A stretch of DNA of 64,000 nucleotides, from NCBI GenBank assembly GCA_013399305.1, contig VXAI01000065.1, forward strand, positions 3,698,216 through 3,762,215. The letters are read 5' to 3'. The stretch comes from Rostratula benghalensis. Lineage: Eukaryota; Chordata; Aves; Charadriiformes; Rostratulidae. Below the pieces are notes generated by a model, which saw only the letters and a list, made by a program, of their open reading frames with translations, was not told the origin of the DNA and did not search any database. The translations under genes and the position numbers were made by a program. Numbering within the stretch: position 1 is the stretch's first letter; each line of letters opens with the position of its first letter. This document shows positions 29,001 to 43,635 of this stretch, one piece after another.

Positions 29001-32000
29001 TCCACTCTACTTCTCTTGCATAACTTCTTATAAAACATTGAGAAATACTGTGGTTCTGTCTCTATTTCCATTATTCCAAATGCCTTTGTTTATGTCGGGG
29101 CTCCTACGTCAATGCCAAAGTAAGCATAGCACCTTAATTTGTTGCATGGGTTCTGCTAGGTCAGTTAATGCTGTAAAATTTGTTTTTAATTTATCTCATA
29201 GACTACACAAAACATTTGTGCAATTACAGAGTGATTGGCTTAATAAGCACTAAAGAAGAAGGGAAATAGCTGCAATTCAAAAAAGCAAGAACAAAATTAT
29301 AAGGAACTTGTTTTGATGTTCATGTTCTGTATAACCAGCAAGGAGTATCGAGGGCTCAGGGAATCTAAAAAGTCTGGAATGTTGTTTTGAATTACTTTAA
29401 TGAGAATGAATAAAATGTAAAACATTTTGGTCATGAAACAACAGTGAAATACGGTCAGGGCATGGAAAATTCAAGCATTAAAAGATATATAATCATTAGC
29501 TATGTAAGTGCAAAATGAAAGCAAAACCAAACAGATAAGAAAAGCAGACTTTTAATGTTAGAAGATAAAAGTTATTCTAAAAACCTCGGTACACTCAGTA
29601 TTTACTTTATTTGCTGTAGGACCTTACTATGTTTGAAATGTATAATCTGTATCCAGGTTGTGTCAGGTGCTCTTTCCCCCTGAGACAGGGAGCTACAAGC
29701 CTTTGCTAAAGCTTGTTTACACAAGTGAGTGAGTGACACGGCCTAGAAGAATCTTTCCTGAGATGAAAAAACCCAAACAAATAAAAAAACAACAAAAAAA
29801 AGAGTGCATATTTACACTATGATCTGTGCAAGGCTGGCTAATGTGTTTGTACAGAAACTTGTGATTTTCCTGGTATCCACAAAACTGCAGTCTTATGGAG
29901 AGCTGATTAATTTGTTTTTGTGGCTGCGTTCAAGTGCTGTCCCCCTTTTGAAAGTCGATGTAACTCCTGCCTTTGGTGGCATGCAATCAGGCAGAGGGAT
30001 CTACTGCCTTTAGAAGCATAGCACCAATGGGACTGCTCTGGCATGTTCACGTGTGTGTTTGTGTGAATCCTCTGAAATGCCACTGTAACCATATTCCATA
30101 CTTGCAGGGTCTTGGTGATATGCTACCCTCCAATAAGGTTCCAGGTCACTGCTCACAGGTGATTGGGGAAATGCTCATCAAATTCAACAATACTCTCCTG
30201 TGCTTTAGGAATCTGAGGACCAGGTATGAAGGCAAGACAGGCAGGCCCTAGATATGTTGTTGCGAGTCTTTCCAAGAGACTGTGGAGAAGGTTACATATA
30301 AAAACTACACTATTTTAAACTGTACAAAAGTGAGATGTCATTCAGGTGTTAGCTCATGCGCACATGCAGTATCTCCTTTCTTTGCTCTGGAATAAGAGCT
30401 ATGCCTGTGGGCCAGAAGTCACCAGACCATGTTATTTCTATGGAAATATCACAATCCATACACAAAATTGAGGCACATCATCAAGAAGTTCGAATGATCT
30501 GTCCTTCATCCATGCAGGGGAATGGAGTCCTCTCTGGCTTGGATCTCCTGGTCTCTGAACTGCTGCATGATGTTAGTTCCCAGGGAGTACTTGTTCCTTT
30601 CCATGCTGTAAGGCTGTGCCTTTGTCAAAATAAGGTGTATTTATAAAAGATTTAAAGATAAATAAAGACCTTTGCCCCAGATTTCCACCACAGGAAGTCT
30701 TTCCTCAGCTGAGATGATGAAGAGCAGATTAGGTAAGTGGCACTTGTTTTCCCCACAGACACAGGGGAGAGGAAGAGGGTTGTGACACAGAGCAATGTCT
30801 CCTAGAGCACAACATGAAGCATCCAGCAAAAGGGAGGCTATGTCTGCTCTCTAACAAATGTTCGTTTCTTACTTCATGGCCTCCGTTAATTTTGTGTCAC
30901 TTCCCTAACTATGATGGACAGGGCTACAATGTTCCACTGAGGGAAAGGGGTAATTAGCCTGGAGAGGAAAGAAGCCTAGTGTGAAAGAAAAGAGCTGTGA
31001 TGTGCGCTGCCAATGCCAGTTTTAACTTGTCTGCAAAAGGGGAGAAGTGCTGCAAAGGAAGAAATACACAGGAAAGCAAAAAACCCTATAGTATCCTACC
31101 TGATGGTGGTGAGGGAGCTCATGGTATTTTGCAGTCAGAGACCATGTGGCCCAACAGTCTTGTCCTTTGTCCTCACTGCTTGGTGCTTTTTCCTTAAAAT
31201 CTTCCTATGCTGGTCATCTGTCTTGCTTGTTTCCCCAGTGTGTGGTTGTCCACGTTGAATGGTCATGTTCAACATTCATTTGAATTTCTCTTCTTTTCCT
31301 CTGTCTCTTTCTCAAACTGCTGTGTCCTGGCTTTCAAGTGAGTACCTGTGCTAGTATTACTCAGTCTTTAATTCTCCATGCAAACACTGCCGGTGGCTGA
31401 AGCACTGAAAACTAATATAGACAGGAGAGATACACAATGCCATTTAACCTGCTAATACTGGTGGTTACCAGGCCTTAAAATAAAGACCTACCCACATTGA
31501 GTGCTCTGCTTGTGTCAAAAGTGAAAGGTCTTATACCTCTTGCAATAGAGGTCACCTTCTGCTTAAGGGTTGTAATCTTAATATTGTGCATTGCTGTCAT
31601 TTTTATGAAAGGCCAGTCCTTCACTGCATGGTGATGAATGCCTGGCTTGGAATACACCTTTTAGCTATGAGCATTGGAGTTCAATTGTAAAGTGTGAGAG
31701 TTTATTCCTTTTTACAAGTGCTAAATGTTTTGATTAACCATTTTATACAAAATGAGGAATACAACTAGAGATCTGTCCATCCTCAGACTACAGCATGCTG
31801 TTTCATAGCTGATAATTATCTACAATAATGAAGAATAATTCAGATAAGTGAAAAATGTGTGTTTTATCTAGGTCCAGAGTTAAATGCAAGGATTAGGTTT
31901 TGTTGCAAGGTTCTATGGCTTTTTTCTAATAAAGCTTAGCATTTAGATAAGAAAATAACTCTTAGAATTTTAATTAACCACAGCTTATTTCTTTCATAAT

Positions 32001-33579
32001 TACCACTAGAGAAGTGTATTGTGTGTTAATACTACTAATTCATTTTTTGGAAGCTTAGATATGGCATTTGTAATACAATTCATTGTCTGTGTATCTCACT
32101 GGTCACTGCGGCAATCAAAGCTATAGCACAAGCAGGAGAATGACAAATGTGATATAGAGGGGAAGACAGACTGAGGAGAATCATGAAAACCTTACACCTG
32201 CCAGCCTTGACTGGGATTTGTGGCAGATGAAAGTATTACTTCTTTCAAAAGGCCCCATATGCTGCATTAGTGATGGTATTTATTGGACTCGAATAGTCTT
32301 TAAGAAATACCTGCAACCTTGGGAATTTCAGCCCATTCAGCACCTCAGCTGGATTCAAAAATGAAAGGGACAGAAATGCAGTAAGAACTGTCATTTTTTG
32401 TTATCATTTAACAAGAATGGCTTGGTGATAGCAAGGTAGTGTGATAGTCTTGATAGTGTGAAAAAAAATACAGAGAAAAAAATCTCTAGATGGTGGAAAA
32501 AGCTTTCAAGTCACTGACAGAGGTTTGCAGCTAAATGCCAGCTTAGGTGCTCCATGGAAGTCCACATCAGGCTCTCTGAGAACCATCTCTTTGTTCCTTT
32601 TTTATGCAGAACTGGCATAATGGAATATGCAATTGGCCTGTAAACTGTACCTATCAGTGACCGCTGTGGTAGGGAAGAATGGATATCTTAATGGAAAAAA
32701 GAAAACTTTGAAATATTCTGCAGTGATCTCATATTTTGCTCTATTCCCATTGCACATCCCTTCTCTGACCTCAAATATTCATTCTAGGAAAAGGGTGACT
32801 CACGCAGCAGAAAATTGTCTGAGGTGAGTGCGAGCATGTATGGCATTATTTGTGACTGTATAAATGTGCATCTTAAAGGGCTGTACAGCCATGAATCTTG
32901 TTTTGAAAGCAGAGAGCTCTTAAAAGGTCACAGCATTCAGAAAAGTGGGTGAGATACTGCTTTCAGTACACACCACGGTATCTGAGTACCAAAATGTATG
33001 CTAGCTGACAGAGAAGATGGAAGTGGTATTTGTGTAATCTAACATAAATACTTCATTTTTTTTTCTCTTAACAGAGGTTTGGGATAGTTGGGGTTTTTTT
33101 AGAACTGGAGGATTTTACACTACTGTTACTGTATGCAGGGGTACCTCTTGGTGCCTCTTATCACTCAGCTAGGAAATCCAACAATAGGGACCCTGCTGTG
33201 GCATATAGGATGCAGACATTAAAAAGTATTTCTTTCAACATCCCACCTTGCAGACCCTAATGAAGGGTGCTGTTCATTTTATATTATCTGTATGGTGAGG
33301 TAAAGGATGGGATTGGTAGCTGTTAACTGTTGTTGGGTCTGAGCACTTTACGAATAGCCCAGCCACTCCATCTCCTCTTACAGAATTCTTGGCATTATTC
33401 CCCTCCCACAGTTCCCGGGAAAGAAGCTCACTCTCTGAGGTTGTGATCTTGCAGGGGATCCTGCCCCATGAAATATCACTGAAGAGAACAGACAAACCTG
33501 GGAACTTGACCTTGTATGTGATAGAGACAGGCTGTGGAGCATGTAATGGCTTTGGTTCCCGACTAAGTGGGAAATGATC

Positions 33580-33598
33580 AGGTTTAAGGGTTAAACCT
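33580..33598. repeat. perfect short inverted repeat
   Basis: AGGTTTAA, spacer GGG, then TTAAACCT: an 8-bp perfect stem with a 3-base loop. Probably chance at this length. Confidence 0.6.
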
Positions 33599-36500
33599 AA
33601 GCAGCAAGGAGTTCATTATTGTATTTATTGCCTCTTGTTTAGCAGCATCTGTGAGTTTACCTGCACTAGATTTACCATCAACCATATGACTGTCATCTGG
33701 ATGGTCCTGTCCTTCAGAGAGTAGGAAGAACAGGGAATGGTGCAGTCTGACAGACATTTCAGTTCCACCCAAATATTCTGTCATTTGAGTCTCTGTTTTC
33801 TTCATGTGAACCTTTCCAGCACTAAATAGATCTGTAAAAAGAATCTCTTTTCTTTATGCCTCCCCCAGACAGGCTTTTAAAACGAAGCAATAGTTCACAA
33901 CAATGGTTTTTCCTTCACAGTATGGTTTGTACAGCCCGCAAATGACTCAGCTGCATTTTGTGATCCAGGACAGTCATATTTGACAGTAGTATTTTGTGAA
34001 AATAATAAATAGACCTATCAGCATGATTATCTCTAACTGGCTAAATGGGATACTTCAGAAAGATTTCAATGGACTTGCTTCTAGAAAAAGAGTGGTGAAC
34101 TTCTAAGATATATTTTGTGAGGTTTTCAGAGTCTAGCAATAATATTCTGAGCACCATTAAGACTATTTTTTTCTTTCAGACTGTGGTAACTTTTACTTTA
34201 AATGGTTGAAGATGCCTGATTTTAAGTGTTACTGGTATTCTTACTCTTCCTCCATTGCAAGGTTGTATCCATGACATCAAGTTTATAATTAGCACAATCA
34301 TGGGCTGGAATCTGAAAATTCTGCTAGACTCTGCTGGGCAAGGCAGGAAGTAGAAAGTCTATTTATTTGGGCAATATTGACATGTTGCTGCTGTTGTCAA
34401 TATCTGTTTTGTTGTTGACACACAGGATAGCTTCTCCATGAGTTGGATTGCTCATTCCTTGCTGCAAGAGATGCTGGGCTTCAAAATAAAATAAAAACTC
34501 AATGGGTGAGTATTTATGATGCAAACTCATCAGCCCATTGCTGAGTGGGTGCTAAGAGGAAGACCTGTTGGAAGGATTCTCCTGCTTTCAGTCAGCGCTG
34601 GGGTTGGGCCTCAGGCTGTGATAAAAGTCTTTTGAGTCTAATCCTTTTGCTGCTAGAGATCCATAAAAAACCCAAGGGTACTGACAGGTTCCCACATATT
34701 TCTGTTAATCACTAGAGAGCGAGTGTTCATCCTATTTCTCCCTCAAAGCATGCTTAGCTGTACTTTAATCAGAAGGCTAGGAGCTAATTCAAGAGACAAC
34801 TTTCCAAGAATTAAGACTTTACAAAAATAATTTTCTTCCATCAGTATTAGGCCTGCAATTCAGATTTCTTTCTGCATGTTTCAAATAATTGCAGTAGGAG
34901 AAATGAGACATCACATTCCCTTCTTAACGAATCCCTATATCCTTTTTAATAAAGAGTATGGAGATACTTTCTAAATCATAAGAAGTTGCTCAGTCCACTC
35001 AGATGAACAAACTTTTCATGTCATGCAAAGGTCTCTAACAAATATTAACCTTTTTTGGTGTTTGAAAAACCCCTATAAGATATTCAGACAGGATACACCT
35101 CAGATATGTATGTGCTATGATACTTGTAGAGGAATTGCCCAAATGTCACCCCGTTACAATGGAGTGTGACATGCATGTTGGGTTTTTCTTGCATCCAGAA
35201 GTTCTTACAGTTCTTCCTCTCAGGAGACTGATTTTATACTCAGCAACTATTTCCTCTGTGCTAAGGTGACGGGTTCTATGAAGCTAATGGTAACTGAATT
35301 GTCTTTGAGACCTTCAGTTTTCTGTCAAATATGAGTGAAAGTAGCCAATGAGTAAAATACAAGAAAAATTCCTGACCAGACATGGCACGGGAGCAGGCAT
35401 CCTGCTATGTTCCCTAAGGAAATTATATCAGATTTTAAAAGGAAACAGGGACAACTGAGACACTTCTGTAATGGGTGTATTGATCCCCTATTATTTTGAC
35501 TGCAGTAAGCTTCATATGTTCAGGATATTTCTTCATTACACCTTGAAAGATTGAGGTATTGTCTAAAATTAGCAATTACCATTCTACAAGATGCATTTTA
35601 TCTTTTTTTTTTTTTTCTGCTTATAACAGCCTAATGAATTTGAACTTAATGTACTGTCTCCCCAGCCCTTCGGTTCATGAAGAAGTTCTGCACAGTTTGT
35701 ACTCATCTGTGTGGGTTTTCAGTCTTTCATCTTCACTAATGGATTTATCTTGCTTTCAGTTCTCTTGATACAGTCTCTGAAAGCAGCAGTCCAACAGCCT
35801 AGACACAAAGCCCCTCCTTTAGATTCACTCTTCATGCATATATTATATCTCCCACTGTGAAACAATGGAGAGTTCCCTACTGTTGAGGGCAAGACCAGGC
35901 CTGTGAAACAAGCTAGCTTGATGGTTAACTCGGGCTGCACTACCAAATTAAAATAATACAGACTTCAGGAGGAGTAATGCAGACCAGTTAAAAGGGTTAA
36001 AGAACTATAGACCTGCTGGAAACATGGCAAGGGACTGTGTCATGCAGAAATGCTCCCCCATCTCTCCTTCCTTTCCTGTCATGTATATCTCTCCCTTTTG
36101 TCTCTCTCCCATATCTCTTCTGTCTGTAAGTAAGGGTTGATCATCAGTCAAGCAGCAGAGCTGTGCTGCCTGTGGTTTTGATCTGAGGGCTTTAGAGAAC
36201 TCACTCGCTGAGGTCTTCTGGCTTTCCTGGTTGCTAGTTCATTCTGATCAGCTGATGTTAACTGAGGTTAAAATAAGACTCCAAATTACGGGAAAGACAG
36301 AGGTTCATTGAGACTCCAACTTTTTCTGTATCTAGAACTGTGTAAGCTGACATAACCCCCCCTCCCCAGTTTCTCAAAGATCTCAAAGGCTTTTTCATTC
36401 TGTTGCTGATTCACAGATGTCCGCAGAAGAAAATCAGCCTGGCTAATATCTGCAGACGCAACTAGTCCAGGCAAATCACTCCCAGCAAGTTGTGGAGTTG

Positions 36501-37744
36501 CATGGTGAGTTTGTGTATCTCTGGATGCTAAGCAGATGTGTGCTTTCACACAGGGCCCTCCTGCAGATGCATGGAGACCTTCACTGTCCTTTCCTCAGGA
36601 AACGATGGGATGTGCTCCATTACTTGGCATGTAATCAGGACACATAGTGAACAGGAGATGGAAATGTGTTCAATTCTCAGTAAAGAAGAAACACACCATC
36701 CGTGGCTCTTCACAGGCATGTGGAGGGCTGAGGAAATTCACTCTGCTGGATTCACTCTCCTTTTTTTAAGGAGTCACTCCCTACATGGCTGATGAAGAGA
36801 GGCAGCAATCCACATTAAGTCCAGCTGCTGTCTGACTTACTTGGGACTGTTGCAGGAGCCTAGAGAAACCTAGAGCTGCGTTTAGGCACCTACCCTGTAC
36901 AAGCAGATGTACTATTTACTGCACTCTCCTTATTATCTCTGTCACTGCCCTTATTTTGCAACATTCAGGACTGAAATCAGCCCAGAGGACGATGCTTTTG
37001 TCGCAAGGGGATTTTGACTGGGGAGAACAGCTGCTGTAATGCTAAGAGAAGTATATATTTGGAACAAGGACACAAAGAGGTGTACCACCCTGCTTACTGT
37101 GCTTGCCTTGGCTACATGTTGCTCTGACCTGCGTTAAGGGTTTTATTGTTGTCACCAGGGGCAATTGCCTGCAAATGTTGGCAAACACACCTGCTGCCGG
37201 ACACTTTGGTATTGATGTAATTCCAAGAAAACGAGCGATTCAGCAACCATGCTGGCACCAGTTATTAATCCAGATAAGTTATCTTCTGTGCACTGAGGAC
37301 ATGACCCATTTGTGCTGCAGTCCACCTACGTCCCTCGGCACTTTGGGGATCCCTGGGAGATCAGTATGCCTGCCTCTTCGTGATGCAGTTTGCAGCAGAA
37401 CTGGTTGTGATACTGTCCTGCCCTCTCCTCCAGGCACCAAACTGCCCATAATACTGCTCATATGATAGTCACCAGTGGTGGTCACAGTGGGTGTGTCTAG
37501 TTGTGATGGCTGCATTTGGCTTAAAGTGGTTTTGGGGTGACAGATCCCAGCACAATAACTAAGGGCTAACTTGAGCAATGCTGGTACTGTGGTCAATGTG
37601 TAAATATGACTATAAATCGATCACCTTACCCCGATAAACAATGAACAACCCAAGAGCCCTTCAAGATCTTCTGCATGCCAGGATGTCCCCCTGAGTAGGG
37701 ATGCCTCTCCAGTTACTTCTTGAGATTCAGGTATTCCTTGAATA

Positions 37745-37775
37745 GGGGGTAAAAGGGGTAAAGGGGGGCAAGGGG
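37745..37775 (+). repeat. G-quadruplex candidate
   Basis: Four G runs (G5, G4, G6, G4) separated by loops TAAAA, TAAA and CAA. This satisfies the strict four-tract pattern with short loops. It looks like a degenerate GGGGTAAA tandem array. Confidence 0.75.
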
Positions 37776-40700
37776 TAAAAAAGTCCTGAGATCTTCATGC
37801 TCTGAGCATCATCTGCTCCCACATGCTAGGTCAGCCTTTACGATGGCATTTACTTTGGATGCTGGGCAGTGTGGGGAGCAGGGAGCACAACGGTGTGGTG
37901 GGGCCCAGGACAGCAAAAGAACAGGGCAGGTTTGGCTCCACCTCACTTGTTCCTTGTCAAGACAACACCATGGCAGGTTTTAAACAGATTTTTAGCAGGA
38001 CAAGTTGGGGTGGTGGGGAGAAGTTGTCCAGGAAACTTCTTTTTGAGGGGGTGGAAAGATTTTATTAACAGTAATGAACCTTAAGGAATTTCAGCTTTTC
38101 AGTCAGTTTCCGTGAGAGCTTTGCTAAAGATCACGGTTTGGAGTGGGGACTAAATTGGATTCTGGGAAACATTTTTTAAAAAATAGGCTACAAAATATAA
38201 CAGAAAATGGGTTTACTGGCGCTTTTGAAAGAGGCATAAATGCTGAACAATACAGCACTTTAGCCTGGAGGGTGCTAATGTTTCCAATAACAAAACTCAT
38301 TTTTCTTGAATTGTTGTGAGATGCGAAAGTCAAGCTCTTTAGAGCTAGTTTTGGCTACAGGTATCTCACAGCTACAAAGGATCAGGCTACAACCCCTTAG
38401 TCAAGATAATGCAGATAGCAAAGTAGCAGGAGTTGGTCATTGCCATGGGAGGCAAATTCTGACTAGCCATATGGCATGGAATCAAGGCAGGCAAGTAGTA
38501 CAGGAGGAGGAGAGTAGGTCTAGATCTTCCCAGGGGTTTAAAAAAATTTCTGGGAGTAGTTTCCTTTTCCTTCATCCTAGTTAGCAGCCAGGAATAGAAA
38601 TCAAGGGGTGGTGGGAAGCAGTGGTTTTTTCACTGTCACCAGATTGAAACAGTGCACAAAACCATCTTACAACACAATTAAATTGGGCTGCAGAGAGACA
38701 GGAAGGAAAGCAGTGTATTAAGTGTCCTTTCAGACATAAACTTGGATAGTTTTCTTACCAGTTTCTCTCATACTCTTCCCCTCCTGCCCTGCTGTCTGGA
38801 ATATCTGTCAAACTCAAGGTCCAGTGGAGTGGTGTATTTCCCCAAGCCAGACAGCACACACGAGCACACTCTTACACTCACCTCCTTCTCTTCCTGAGAC
38901 CACCCCATCTGCGGCTGTGATGCAGCCTCACCACTGGCAATTCTTTGTTACAGAGGAAGCAGCACATGCATTTTCACGTGTTTATGGGCAACAGTTAGGG
39001 TAAAGTTGCAGTGGAGAGATGGATATTCATCATTACTGGTGGACAGGTAAAAAGTAGTTGCAGGTAACTCCAAGCTATGTGGGACACCTCATGTTCATTC
39101 AAAGATCCTTGTCAATTTTTTGCTTAAGCATCCAGTTTGGTGCACTTTAAGGGACACTGGTAACTTTTCTGCCTATGACACTCATATTTGGCATGAGAGA
39201 AATGGCTCAGTTTGGTAATAGTGAGGCTTCAGAGGCAATACTGTAGATTTACAGACTAATCACTGGTACTTCATCACCTTACCCAAAAAGACCTTGACAA
39301 CAACATACCTACGCTATCCAAACTGTGATTAAGAGATTTGCATTAGTAGGAGTTCAAGGGATAATTAAAATACCTTTTTCAGTCTATTAACTGTAGTCTG
39401 TCTCTCTGTGCTCTTTGAAGGTATCTGGCACAAATATTTATTTCTCTGAGACATGTTAAGAGGAAGGGAATTCCCTGTTTTACAGGGAAGCTCTGAAGTC
39501 TTTTCAGGGAGGGACAAAATACTCTGTTTTAACACTGCACATCACTTTTCTCCTTTTCAGTAAACACCCCAAATATAACTACTTGTAAATAATAAAGTAA
39601 TAGTGAATTAATAGAGCTTTGTTTTTTCAGGCACTACAGCTAAGGCAGCAAAATACTTGCTTGTGGAAGGGGAAACATGTGACAAGAAAACTTTCCATCA
39701 TTCCCCCAGGCAGGATTGAGGATGATGTTTAATGTATTTTTCTCCTTCTCCTGTTCACACCAGCCTTGTATCATCAAGGTCTGATGTGGTAAAGAAGGAC
39801 TTAAAATCTTCTACTTTTTTCAAAAGTGGCTGAAGTTGAGGCAGGAACCAAATGCTACCAAGCAGTGGAGTAAGACAACACACACCTAGAGAGCACATTG
39901 TGTGCACATGTATACATATTCACTTCTCTAGATAAAACTTAACACAGTCCTACTTTCAAAGTCTCCATCACCAACCTAAGTTTCAAAGCCTCTGTGACTT
40001 GTAGCAAACACCAACTTTGTTTTTTGCACGATGTGCTTCACCTTGTTTTTTTCCATTTTCGCAGGCTCAAATGTCTTGGGACCATCACCATTCTCAATTC
40101 CTTCTTAGTCTATTTGCAAATTTCTTTTGTTGTTTCCAATCTAAAATTTTTAAGCTCTAGTATGGTTAAAGATGAATGAAAAATCTCTGTCCTGAGTTCA
40201 CAAAATGCCTCATAAGAGATGTCACTGTGGAGGATGAATTCTTGGGCCTACTACAGGAGAAACAGTAATGTCTGTTGCAATCTTTTATAACTTGTGGAAA
40301 CATAGATGGAAATTTTGGTTGATTATGGGGAATTTTTAACATTACCGACTTTCTTTTGCTATTATTTATTGAAGATCGTTCTTTTGTTTAAAAGTATCAT
40401 TCATCCAATGACAGACTGAAAAAAGGCCAAACATCCTAGCTGGCAAGGGCAACAGACTGTGAAGCCTGAAGACTAAACAAGAAGGTGTCTAACCGAAGAA
40501 TGGTATTCAAAACAACTTGTGAGCAAACATGTCAGTAAAGAAATGCAGGGGGACTTGACCCAAATGGGACCACAGGTCTCCAATCATACACAGCTCCGGG
40601 AAGCTGTCAACTGGTTGATTCAGGTTGGGCTGTAGTCAAAAACTCCTTGTTTAACTAATTATTAGGCTCACTGGAACGCAAATGTTTTCCATTCTCTGCA

Positions 40701-40885
40701 TATGCACAGAAGGTAGCACAGTGCAAGAGGAAGTTAGTGCTGCCTGAACACTCCTGATGAAAAGCAGCATTGCAGATCATCATTCAACCGAGGGCAGGTA
40801 GTTAAAATACTATTTTCAGAGCCGTTGTAAGTCCAAGACAATTAAGACAGAAGATACTAAGCAAAATGACACACTGTTAAGTCTT

Positions 40886-40901
40886 TTTATTAGCATTTAT
40901 T
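40886..40901 (-). promoter_or_regulatory. SLC24A2: paired AATAAA hexamers, candidate distal SLC24A2 poly(A) site
   Basis: Two minus-strand AATAAA motifs (40896-40901 and 40886-40891) followed by a GT/T-rich stretch at lower coordinates. Usage is unproven; another good hexamer is at 41364-41369. Confidence 0.35.
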
Positions 40902-43574
40902 GTTGTTATTGTTATTCACACTTGGACAACTCAACTACGTAGCGTGATTTATATGGAGAGATCTGTACTGATATCATAAGGTGAGAAAGTGTACACACCA
41001 CAGTGAAACATTCTGTAGATACAGTGAAATAGGACTTTTCATAGCAGGGATTATTTCCGAGAGCCTATGTACAAATAAAGCTAACTTTCATACTATATAC
41101 AAACTTATATTCAAAACTGATTCAGTGATGCAACAGTTTCATGTAGTGAATAATGATCCATACACATAAACACATAAGAAAAACTGGAATTTTCAGGGTG
41201 TTGCCTGGACTGACTTCCATGGCAATGTTTTTGTGTTTTGGATTTTTTTTCAAATTTGAAATGTGTAAGATGGGGGACTTCTTCAGATTTTTCTTACATT
41301 AAGTTGAAAATGAGAGATGAAAGAGTATGAAAACTACGAAGTTAAACAAACAAGCTAAAAAGCTTTATTACAAAAATAGCATCTGATTGTCGGTTATAGC
41401 ACACTACTATTATTTTCATATGACAATACAATGACCTGATCTTGCCATTTTAAGTGACAGAAATAATTTTTACTCATGTGAGTCAACTCCCCAGAGTCAG
41501 GATTGCAAAAATAAAAGTGTGTAAGAGAGACTTTGGTAATGGAAACTAACAAAAAACCCCAAGTGATATCCCTTTGGCATTATTTAATTTTGATGGGGGC
41601 TTAAAAGAAAGGATTAATTTCTGCTGAATATCCTGACCCTGAAAACCTTAACTCTTTTGCAAAACAGAGGTGACAGAATTAACTCATCTCTTGTAAAACA
41701 CGAGGAGCTTCCTTTACTGTGATCTCAGTGGAAGCATTAGAGTAACAGGATGATTTAGTTGCTTCACTGGGCCTGACTCTGCAAGCATTGTATTCCTTCT
41801 TCTGGGGTGAAAAAGGACAGCAGGATTGAGCCCCTGCTGCAAAGACAAGAGCACAGCATTTTGTACAGTCCCACAGGGAAGCTCAAGAGGATGAGCAAAC
41901 TCCCCCTGACTCACTCACAGCTTCACTAAGGCAAAACCAGATCCTGCTTTACTGTACATTTATTTGACAGTATTTTACATTATACCTTAAACAGAGACAC
42001 AAAGTGGATTCTTTACTCCAGAATTAACAATCCCCTTATTTAGAAACCCCATACTAGTCTTCTGGGTTTTTTATGGCTTCTTTTTGCGTTAAGACAACTA
42101 TGTGACACAAAATAAAAAAAAAAATAGTAAAGTGCAAGATCTTTAAAAACGTATACAAATTTCATTGTTTGGATTGGTTTTATGTTTGATGAGCGGTGAA
42201 TTTACAATAAATCTACATGAATGTACAGTTCATTTGCCAATCTCGAATTACATTATTTCTTGCTTAATCTTGTCCTGGGCCGCTTACGGCTCCTGTAGGA
42301 ATGATGTGGTCAGTTGTGTGTCTGGTCTACCCATGCTCCCAAGTGGTTACATGGCCTCTAAGATGGGGCTGACCTGTATCTGGCTGGCAGGGAGAAGGGG
42401 CTCAGCCAATGAGATTACATGGCTTCTGGAGAAGACATGGCCTACCTCCAGCCAGGTGGGAGCACGGGCAGGGGAACGTCCAAACTATCTGCACCCATCC
42501 AGGCAGACAAGTCCTCAGATGCTGTACACTGACAACTAGCAACACACAGCAGATCTACAGGATGACTTGTCTGGACTATGGGCCTGTGATCCATAAAGGA
42601 CTTCTGTATCAGTCGAGTACGCTGAATTGCCTATCTTCAATCTGGCAGCTACTCTCCCCAGTCCCAATGGAAATTACAGACCTCTCAGTACCAATACTCC
42701 TGTAACTGGTGGCAACAGATCCAAGAAGGATCATTTTAACATCAGCCAGGAGTGAAAGCCACCTCTGTTGGAGGGCTGGAGCAGGACTCTTCTCCACGTG
42801 AACTATTCCATTTGCTAATTTCAAAATAACTTTCTGCAGATACGTTTCCAGCTGCAAGTTCTTGCATCAAACTTTCTGGGAATAGCAGGAAAACAAGAAT
42901 CACCTGCTCAAAGGAACTAACCATACCTACTTCTCTGTTAGCTGTGCCATTGTTATTTATAAGAGGTAAAATGGTTTCCAAGAATGCAAGTGAATGCATT
43001 TTTTTTTCCTTTGTACATAGCTCCCAGGACATTTGTGTTTGTTATACAAGTGCATTATGAAATACAGGATCCTAAGATAAAAATCTGTATCTTACCCAAG
43101 TTAATGGCAGAAATCGTCTGGATTTAAGTTGGGCCAGTTGTTGGAAAAGGGATTATTTCTTTGTTATAAATTAAATAAGCTGGTACAGACTCATATTTGA
43201 TTTAGAACATAAATTATACGGACCACAAGATGCTATTTTAAGGAATTACTGCTGAAAGAATAATAATTAAAAACCATTGTATATCCCCTTTTTCATAAAA
43301 TATGTTATGAAGTAAAAGACAACCAGAGAAATAATCCCTTAAAAACACCCAAACATTAAGAGTATTCCTAAGCATCTATTTTTTTACAGTACTTGGGTTA
43401 ACCACAGGTTTAACCTACTGCTTTGTGGACCTTCATATCCACACACAACAGTACCATGAGTGACAGTGACGATAAACTACTTCAGAGTAGCATATGTGGA
43501 AATTACATGGTAGGTTCATTGCCATTACAAACATCAAATGACATCTAAATAAGTTTCTTTGTCACCCACTGTGC

Positions 43575-43635
43575 TTTATGCTTCATGAAGATTATGCAGA
43601 CAGCCACAATAATTGGGTAAATAAGCAGAGGCATA
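43575..43635. repeat. 61-bp diverged repeat, copy A
   Basis: Matches 44200-44260 at 49 of 61 positions without gaps. The match stops abruptly on both sides. No known family recognised. Confidence 0.7.

Larger units (their letters stand above)
29001..40880. other. gene-free region between ACER2 and SLC24A2
   Basis: About 11.9 kb with only short chance frames on both strands. It contains an A-rich tract (29760-29803), a perfect 8-bp-stem hairpin (33580-33598) and a G-quadruplex candidate (37745-37775). No gene, RNA gene or clear retroelement recognised. ACER2 and SLC24A2 converge here, so 3' UTR extensions from either side are possible. Confidence 0.6.

Noticed and set aside
42165..42539. 124-codon open frame on the plus strand
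   Set aside because: No family resemblance and no gene context; antisense to the presumed SLC24A2 3' UTR.
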